Positions 57,354 to 64,000 of a stretch of DNA of 64,000 nt are shown here, piece after piece. Within the stretch, counting starts at the first letter, position 1, and every line of letters begins with the position of its first letter. The stretch is from Erodium maritimum (taxonomy: Eukaryota; Streptophyta; Magnoliopsida; Geraniales; Geraniaceae): contig OY997594.1 in the NCBI GenBank assembly GCA_963921825.1, positions 12,095,001 to 12,159,000 on the forward strand, read 5' to 3'. The translations under genes were made by a program, and so were the position numbers. Under the pieces are notes generated by a model. It did not search any database. It saw only the letters and a list, made by a program, of their open reading frames with translations, and was not told the origin of the DNA.

Positions 57354-59458
57354 GAGCATGGTGAGGTTTTGGGAGTGCAGAACTTGTGTTGACTGGACAA
57401 AAGTGAGGGAGTGAGAGTGCAGAAAAGTGGGTGTTTTGCAACAGAAAGGACCTCTGAGGTCCTGGAGTGCAGAACAATGCTGACTGGATTATTAATTGAT
57501 ATTTTGCTGTTTTATTTAATTCGTTATCAGAAACCGTTTAAATTATTTATAATTTAAACAATTTTGGAAATAAAATAAGTAATGACAATCAATAATTAAT
57601 AAATAAATTCAACACGAATATAAATGAACTTCTAATTTTATTCAACCCTTTTTAATACAACACCAAAAAAACCAGCTCCAAGAGCACAAACGACTGCTCG
57701 TCGTCATGGAAACCAGCTCCAAATCGACCCCATAAGTGCTCCATAAGATCATTTTGTAGTTGATGGTGGATCTCAGGATTTAGGACACTTTGTTGAGCAT
57801 CCACTCGTTGCTGGTATTCCAATGGCCCTCTGTGGTGCCATCGTTCCGATGGTCTCTAATTTGGCATTTCTAGAGGTTGTGCGTACAACAACTCCTCATC
57901 CCCATACTCGTACCGGTCGCGCTCATCCTCTACAATCATGTTGTGTAGAATTATGCAAGTGTGCATGATATCGGTCAAAAAGTGTGGGCTCCAAGACCGA
58001 GCGGGACGGGAAATGATGTGCCACCTTGCTTGAAGTACTCCAAAAGCCCTTTCAATATCTTTTCGAGCACCTTCTTGGCATTTAGCAAACAACTTTTCTT
58101 CGGGCTCGAAGGGATGCCGAATAGTCTTCACGAACCGTGCCCATGTTGGGTAAATGCCGTCCACCAAATAATAAGGTCGGTTGTACCGATGCCCGTTGAT
58201 CTCGTACTCCACATCTAGCTCACGGCCGTAGTAAGCGTCTTGGAATAGGTGGCTGTTGTTGAGGACGTTGATGTCGTTGTTCGATCCAGCCATCCCGAAA
58301 AATGCATGCCAAATCCATAAATCACGGGACGCTAGAGCTTCAAGCATAATCGTCTTGTCCCCGTGGTGACCTCCCCGTCCATGGGCTCCCTGGTCTTCGG
58401 TTGGGCAGTTCTTCCACGTCCAATGCATACAGTCAAGACTCCCCGCCATTCCGGGAAACCCTCGGCTGTACCCTTCTCGGAGTAAGCGGTCCATGTCATC
58501 CGGTGTGGGTGTACGCTCATACTCGGCTCCGAATGCCTCAATGACGGCCTTGAAAAACTTACGTAAACATTCAAGTATGGTGCTTACCCTCATGCGCAGA
58601 GTTTCGTCCAATGAATCGGTCGCGGACCCATACGCAAGCATCCGTATAGCGGCGGTGCACTTCTGCTCCGTTGATAAGCCCGGCCGTGAGGCAGCGTCGG
58701 GCTTCTGTTTGAAGTAGCTGTCGTGAGCCTTCACCGCGTCCATAATCCGTTGGAAAAGTGGTCTGCACGTACGGAACCGACGCCTGAACATTTCAGGGCC
58801 ATATAGGGGTTGTTCGTCAAAATAGTTCGCCATCAATTGGATGTGGGCTGCCGAACGACCTCTGTTAATCTCTCGGCGCATTGGTTCCCCACGAATGGCC
58901 CTCTGGACCCTTGGCATTATTCTATGCATGTGCCTCTCCATCATCCGCTGAAATCGTCGCTCAACTGACCGCATTTGGGCTGTCATCTCCTCATATGTCG
59001 GCAGTTGGGCTGCCATCTCCTCATATGTCGGCATCCGGGGAACCAGCTCCTCGTACGTCATCTCCTCAATGTCGGACATAACCTCGTCGTCGGACATTTT
59101 CAAAAATAACGAGTAGGAAGTGAGAATGAAAGAGTGAAAGTAGAGAATGGTGTGAGAAAAATGAGGAATGGGGTTGAGTATTTATAGGGTTCTATTTATC
59201 TGATTTTTGAATTAAAAAAAAAGAGTCGTTGGAACGACCGTTGTAAACGGTCAGACTCGGCGCCACCACGTGGCGGCACAAGAGAGGGCCACACAGCCGA
59301 GGGAGTGAGGAGCGCGAGAGTGGCCAGCGGCCAGCGAGAGGGGAGCGAGGACCGAGGGTCGGGGAGCGCGTTTTTTCGCCCCTACAGCGGAACGGCCCGT
59401 GGTCCTCGGACCGGGCACGCGCGGAGCGGGGCGCGGGTGTGTTCCGTTGTGCATGCTC
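57354..59458 (-). mobile_element. PIF/Harbinger element 2, inverted copy
   Basis: A 2105-bp copy flanked on both sides by TTA (57351-57353 and 59459-59461), with ends gagcatggtgagg and gtgcatgctc. Its coding runs on the minus strand, so it lies tail-to-tail with element 1 and shares the single TTA between them. Sequence identity with element 1 is high in coding DNA and lower in the GC-rich 5' part. Confidence 0.85.
57652..59097 (-). pseudogene. PIF/Harbinger transposase, nonsense-broken
   Basis: The frame starts MSDDEVMSDIEEMTYEELVP at 59097 and keeps all three catalytic boxes (GSLDCMHW, SNNDINVL, DIERAFGVLQARW). After LEMPN a TGG-to-TAG change (57856-57858) cuts it at about 414 aa. Beyond it the frame stays open through RWHHRGPLEYQQRVDAQQ to the C-terminus, where the normal stop is lost and the frame runs on to about 57652. 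The catalytic core is complete, so a shortened protein could be made. Confidence 0.88.
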
Positions 59459-60197
59459 TTAAAGAGCGGACCACTCCCCGCTGACCTCCGCTGTATTCCT
59501 TTTCTAGTTTTACATCTACTTGGACAATGCAAGCTTGGTTTATGATTAAGTTAACTCTTCTTAATCCAGGACTAAATACCTAGTTTAGGATTTACTCCAC
59601 GTGTTTTTTTTAAAGTCTAGTTGAATTATGAATGGATTTTACCATGTGGGCGATAAAATCCTAGGAATATCTTCCACTGAGTACAATGGATCTGAGTAAA
59701 GATATCTCAAAAATCAAAATGAAGTTTAAGATTTCATAATGAGATCAATTTATGATTGAAATAATTGTATCATGATTGGTAAGTATTCTTGGTAAAAATA
59801 TGCTTCAAATACATATGGAGTGTTTGAAAATTGAAGATTTCTTACACCCGATTAAAACAAGTTTGAGCATCCACAACATTGGTGGGGAAACCGACGGTGA
59901 GGTGTTGGCGAGGAGTCGACGATTCGGTGTTGGCGGTGCGGGCCGACTTGGAACAAACCATTGGCGTTCACCGTTGGCGTTTGGAGCCGTTGGAACCTCG
60001 AAGACAACATCGGCCATTGGCTCTCTCTCTCTCTGTTGGCACCACGTGGCAGTATCAGCAGATTTCATTTCCCCCCTTTCCCCCTATATTAACAACACCT
60101 CCCTTTCATTGCCACACTCCAACACAATTCCTCTTAAAATACTACTCTTTCTTTTTCTACACTTGTTTTTTTCGTAATAGAGTACGATTGGAATGAA

Positions 60198-61052
60198 ATG
60201 TTTACCGACCTTCCAAAAGAAGACTACGTCCCGACAACACAAGATGAATTCCTCCCGAGCCAAAACTCCGGATCGACAAGTCAAGAAATTCTCATGGTTA
60301 CCGAAAACGTCGTCATGGAGTCGACCCCCCCCCCCTGTCGTGCTAAAGGAGGGGCGAGAGGACGGAAAGCTACAACGAGCGTGGAGAAACCAAAAAAGGC
60401 CACTCGAAGATTGTGGAGCGTCGAGCATCTTGTTTGCGCTTTGATGGTCAATTTCTATGATTCAATTCACGGGAATGGCAAGACGAACGTGAAGTATTGG
60501 GGCCCCATCAGGAAAAAAGTCGCTGACATGCATGGACCTGATGATCCATTGCGGTCCGAGAAGTAGTGCAAGGACCACTGGGCACAAGTGAACCCTAAAG
60601 TGACAAAGTTCCAAGGGTACTACGAACAGATTGAGAAGGATCATAGGAGCGGTCAGTCCAATGACGAAGTTACGACGTTGACTGAGGAAATGTATTTGAA
60701 GAATAAAGGGTACCCCTTTGTGTGGAAGCAATGGTGGGGGCTCATCAGCAACCAGTAGAAGTGGACGTCAAAGCACTTTGTCGTATCCGACACAGAGGAA
60801 GTTGATCAACATACGCTACCGGCGTCGATGTTTCAACCATATAGCGAATCGAGAAAACGCACTCGGGAAGACACACCTGGGGATGACAGTGAGCACGCCA
60901 TGGGGATGAGCCAACGTTCGGGGTACAACAGGCATATGGGTCAGAAGGCTGTCAAAGCTGCAAGGCTCAAAAGGAAAGGGAAAAAAATCGGAGACAAAGG
61001 AGATTGTCTCAAATGTTGCGGAGACCCAACAATATATATGCAAATCATATGA
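60198..61052 (+). pseudogene. Harbinger ORF1-like SANT/Myb protein, two in-frame TAGs
   Basis: One continuous frame of 285 codons. A Pro/Ser-rich N-terminus is followed by RRLWSVEHLVCALMVNFYDS, the SANT-like helix region, then MHGPDDPLRSEK, TAG (60564-60566), CKDHWAQVNPKVTKFQGYY, a second TAG (60756-60758) and a basic C-terminus (MGQKAVKAARLKRKGKK). It matches the SANT/Myb-like partner proteins (often annotated NAM-associated or GST T3-like) that help Harbinger transposase bind ends. A TATA-like tatatt is at about 60084. Apart from the two TAGs the frame is open. Confidence 0.75.
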
Positions 61053-61518
61053 ATTAAAGCTGCAAATCATGGCCACCAAGCATCAGTACTACGATCGGTG
61101 GTTGTAGGAGGAGTCCAAGGATAAGTCGACGATGACCCCCTAAGCTTGAGGCCCACTATGCCAACCTTGCGATGTTGCGCCATATGAAGCAGCAGTGACG
61201 TTCCGGTGTTCCTTCTTGTGGTTTATCATTTAATGAACTGTAGTCGTTTATTTTCGTTCAATGAATCAATTTTAATTAATTTTCGGTTTCCTTTTATCTT
61301 CGTATTAGTTATGTATCTCGTCTTATTTTATCGATTTCATTAACGTTGCACATCCGTTATTTAATTATGTGGTTGAATTTCACTTTGAATTTCATTTCAC
61401 CAAAAATTCATTTGAATTTGGTCTTTATTCCAAATTCCTTCCTTTGCGTGACATAATTACATTCAATATGGAAATCGACCGAATTGCCATTTGAGGGCCA
61501 GCGGTTTGGTGGCTATAA

Positions 61519-62004
61519 ATGCCACCACCTCCATCAATTATTCTCACCACTTCATACACCATCTCCTCTCTTCTTCCTAAAGCCTATATAATTTTTTCTC
61601 CTCCACCAAACCACTTATTGCCGGCAACTCAAGAGCCTTCCAGTGGTCACACGAAGAAGAGTTGGTGTTGGTCCTTGAGTGGTTTCAACACGCCCGCCTG
61701 GGTCGAAACATACGGGTCGGAGGTGTACGCTAACTACGTCCAAAACGCCCCTGATTCAGCCTTGTTGCGGTCCGAGAAGTAGTGCAAGGACCATTGGCAA
61801 AGGATCTTGGACAAGGTACTTCGTTTCAATTTAATATACCGTAAAAAATTGCATGCTCGCCTACTTGGACAAACCGATGACCACCTCAGAGCCTTGGCTG
61901 CGCAAACGTATATGGAACGACATCGTCAAACTTTAATCAAGTTCACGATATGGAATCTACTCAAAGACCACCCGAAGTGGCTACGATACGTTCATGAATT
62001 ATAA
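61519..62004 (+). pseudogene. second SANT/Myb-like remnant in element 3
   Basis: One frame with a single internal TAG (61780-61782) in the same context, LLRSEK/TAG/CKDHWQRILDKV, as the upstream ORF, ending DHPKWLRYVHEL. The first ATG lies inside a TATA-like ctataaatgcc and is probably not the true start. It is shorter than a full partner protein and lacks the basic tail. A diverged partial copy of the same gene type is the likeliest reading. Confidence 0.65.
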
Positions 62005-62399
62005 ACCGCTATTATGTTACGTCTTAGTTTCCAATTCGGTGCTAATAAGTTATGGTGAATGTATGTTTAGTTTTCAGCTTCGGTAATTTTAACGTGTAAT
62101 ATGTATCGTGTAATATAAATGTTTTTTTTAATAAAAGTGTGATGTTCAATATTATTTTATTCGACTAGTCAACAACGAACAGTCAACAGAAAAGTAGCAT
62201 TGTAGGTTGCTGACTGTTAGTACTGACTATAGGTTGAGAATTTGCTGAAATATTATTTTTTAATCTAACAGTCAGTACCAACATGCTAGCATTGTGGATG
62301 CTCTTAATACAAAATAAATAAATGTACATTGTTTCCCTGTTTTCTTCACTTTACAAAGAGCATGCCATGATGTCAAGTAGCGTCAGTGACTACTATGTC

Positions 62400-62845
62400 T
62401 AGGGATGGCAATGGGGCGGGGACCCTAGGCCTTGTCCCCGTCTCGTGTCCCCGCCACTCGCTCTATCCCCGCCCCGTCCCCGCGTTGACCCCCGCCTCGT
62501 GGGGACCCCGCGGGGACGGGGACAGGAACGGGGATTTTATTCCCCGTCTCATTCTCAACCCCGCAAGGGATTTTATTCCCTACTCCGTTCCTGTCCCATT
62601 CTCATCAGTGATGGGATTCCCCGCCCCGTTCTCATCACCCAAAAAATGCATGATTGAATATAGTTGTATCACCTAGATAAGCAAATATCATATGTAAAAA
62701 GAAGATTAAATGTAAAATCCAACAAAATTGCACTTACAATTTACCTGATTTATAAATAATAGGTTGATTACATTAAAAACATCCCGCTTAAAAAATCCCC
62801 GTCCCGAATCAACCCCACGCGGGGCAGGGAATTTTGCCATTCCTA
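62400..62845. mobile_element. hAT-type MITE
   Basis: 446 bp with ends TAGGGATGGCAATGGGGCGG and, reverse-complemented, TAGGAATGGCAAAATTCCC, the termini of a common plant hAT MITE group. It is G/C-rich in ggggacggggac runs at the left. The 8-bp flanks (actatgtc / gatatggc) match only in part. Confidence 0.75.
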
Positions 62846-62849
62846 GATA

Positions 62850-64000
62850 TGGCAAGCTGGTCATCGGTAATGATGCAACCATCGATGAAAGACGAGAAGA
62901 CAATGACAAACCTATAATAACTATAGGAAAAGTAAGGGGTTTTGCTGGGGAAGTCAATAACCTGAAGGTGGAAGTCGACAGTTTGTATGGGTGCTTTGAC
63001 TATGCATTGTTCGGGAAACTCCTCTCCATCCAGCCCCCCCCCCCCCCCCACGACCTTATGGTCGTACGATCTTTGTCGATGCTATGGAAGATTTCTGATA
63101 TATGAAAGACTTCACCATTAAGCCCATTGGAGATGGAACCATCAACTTCTTCTTCTTGACATCAGAGAATAAGGTTAGGGTACTTGCGCCAAAGTCACGG
63201 GCTTTCCACAAGGCGTTCATGGTTATGGATGATATCATCCCATTGATGCATTCAATCAATATCCGTTTCACTCATACGACCATGTGGGTGAGGGCGGCGA
63301 ACATTATCATCGGGGCGACGCACAAGAAGATCGGGTCCTGATAGGTAATTTGTTGGGCACATGCAAGGTTGTGGACACCGACTCTTCCAACATATGTTAG
63401 GGGGACTACATCTTGGTAAAATTTATATTGAAAATAGAGAAGCCCTTTGATGCCAAGTAGTTATGAAGTTAGGGTGCGGAGGACAAAAGAGTCATTATGA
63501 ATCTGTCTAATGAACGCCTCCCCGATCACTATTATGGTTACGACTATCTAGGACATATAGTATGAGACTACACTACAACCCTAGGTTGGATTGGTCCAAA
63601 GAAACTCTACTTCGAGTCTTCCATCAAAGAAGAACCAAGTAGATATTGAAAGAGGGACTGACCAAAGGGCTAAGTCACCTTGTATGGAGCGGTGGGCAGT
63701 GGTACAGAAGCCTCGTATAAGGGGGCCATCTTAGCCACCTTACTCGTCAAGACGACCAACATCACCTGGTAGGATGTGAACTTCTCCAAGGAACATCTTC
63801 CATCAGGTACAAACATGAGGTCGATGCAGAATTATAAGAGGTTCTACTATCCCCTTCAGTCCACCGAACTTGTAGAACTTTCCCATCGTTACAAGAGAAG
63901 ACACAAAAATCTTCAAGAGCGACTATGCCCAGTTGTTTCAACCTGCTCAAGATGGGACACAAAACGCCACTCATTCAAATAACGGTTCTCGCTCTAGTTG
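62850..64000 (+). pseudogene. decayed DUF4283/zinc-knuckle gag-like gene
   Basis: Plus-strand remnants of a LINE-type ORF1: ALFGKLLSIQ then MVVRSLSMLWKISD, KPIGDGTINFFFLTSENKV (DUF4283 core), FTHTTMWVRAANIIIG, then after a frame change and stops NLSNERLPDHYYGYDYLGHI, which corresponds to the zinc-knuckle region with its cysteines replaced. A C-run near 63035-63048 and several stops break the frame. The element continues past the right edge of the window. Confidence 0.6.

Larger units (their letters stand above)
59865..62303 (+). mobile_element. PIF/Harbinger-type element 3 with SANT/Myb ORFs only
   Basis: The ends are GAGCATCCACAACATTGG (59865) and, reverse-complemented, GAGCATCCACAATGCTAG (62303), with TTA on the right (62304-62306) and TTT on the left. 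The length is 2439 bp. Its termini resemble GAGCATG...CAAC of elements 1 and 2. It has no transposase, and carries two SANT/Myb-like reading frames (60198-61052 and 61519-62004). Confidence 0.75.

Noticed and set aside
57229-57477. Palindrome-like DNA at the centre of the Harbinger pair, considered as a separate foldback element
   Set aside because: It is explained by the matching 3' ends of the two inverted copies meeting at the shared TTA.

Overview
The window looks like a repeat-rich piece of a eudicot plant nuclear chromosome. Its genes are split by GT-AG introns, and it carries plant-specific families: a class III peroxidase, an F-box/LRR/FBD protein, a LAG1-type ceramide synthase and a TTM1/TTM2 protein. 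It also holds the usual plant transposon classes (LINE, Ty1-copia and Ty3-gypsy LTRs, hAT, MULE, PIF/Harbinger, SINE, MITEs). The species cannot be named from the sequence.

Layout. 1-9.4 kb: two broken LINEs on the minus strand; the first is split by a 1.4-kb solo LTR. 9.8-16.4 kb: a decayed hAT element, invaded by a 1.5-kb element with long terminal inverted repeats and by a 2.9-kb solo LTR with an exact 5-bp target duplication. 16.4-20.8 kb: satellite-like GATCGACC blocks, a copia solo LTR and a non-coding poly(A) retroposon with a 17-bp target duplication. 21.6-23.7 kb: an F-box/LRR/FBD gene. 23.7-33.5 kb: one large Mutator-like element (MULE) of about 9.8 kb with inverted ends, a 9-bp flanking direct repeat and two convergent genes, a Ulp1-type protease gene and a FAR1-type transposase gene. 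About sixty copies of a TTTATCAAC-like motif lie in its introns and spacers. 33.8-39.3 kb: a TTM1/TTM2-type gene with MITE-like insertions in its introns. 40.3-43.1 kb: GC-rich retroposon material. 43.5-44.9 kb: a peroxidase. 47.0-49.9 kb: a gene resembling proteasome assembly chaperone 1, with a MITE in its long leader intron. 50.0-51.3 kb: an LTR-retrotransposon relic. 52.1-55.1 kb: a LAG1/LOH ceramide synthase. 55.2-62.3 kb: three PIF/Harbinger-type elements. Two form a tail-to-tail inverted pair with transposase genes; the third carries only SANT/Myb-like ORFs. 62.4-64 kb: a hAT-type MITE and a decayed DUF4283/zinc-knuckle gag-like gene.

The five host genes look intact and unrelated in pathway: F-box gene, TTM, peroxidase, PAC1-like and LOH. 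All lie on the minus strand. The liveliest mobile elements are the MULE, whose 738-aa transposase frame is open across four exons, and Harbinger copy 1, whose 469-aa transposase is intact. Exon boundaries were read by eye from GT/AG sites and phase agreement, with no transcript evidence.
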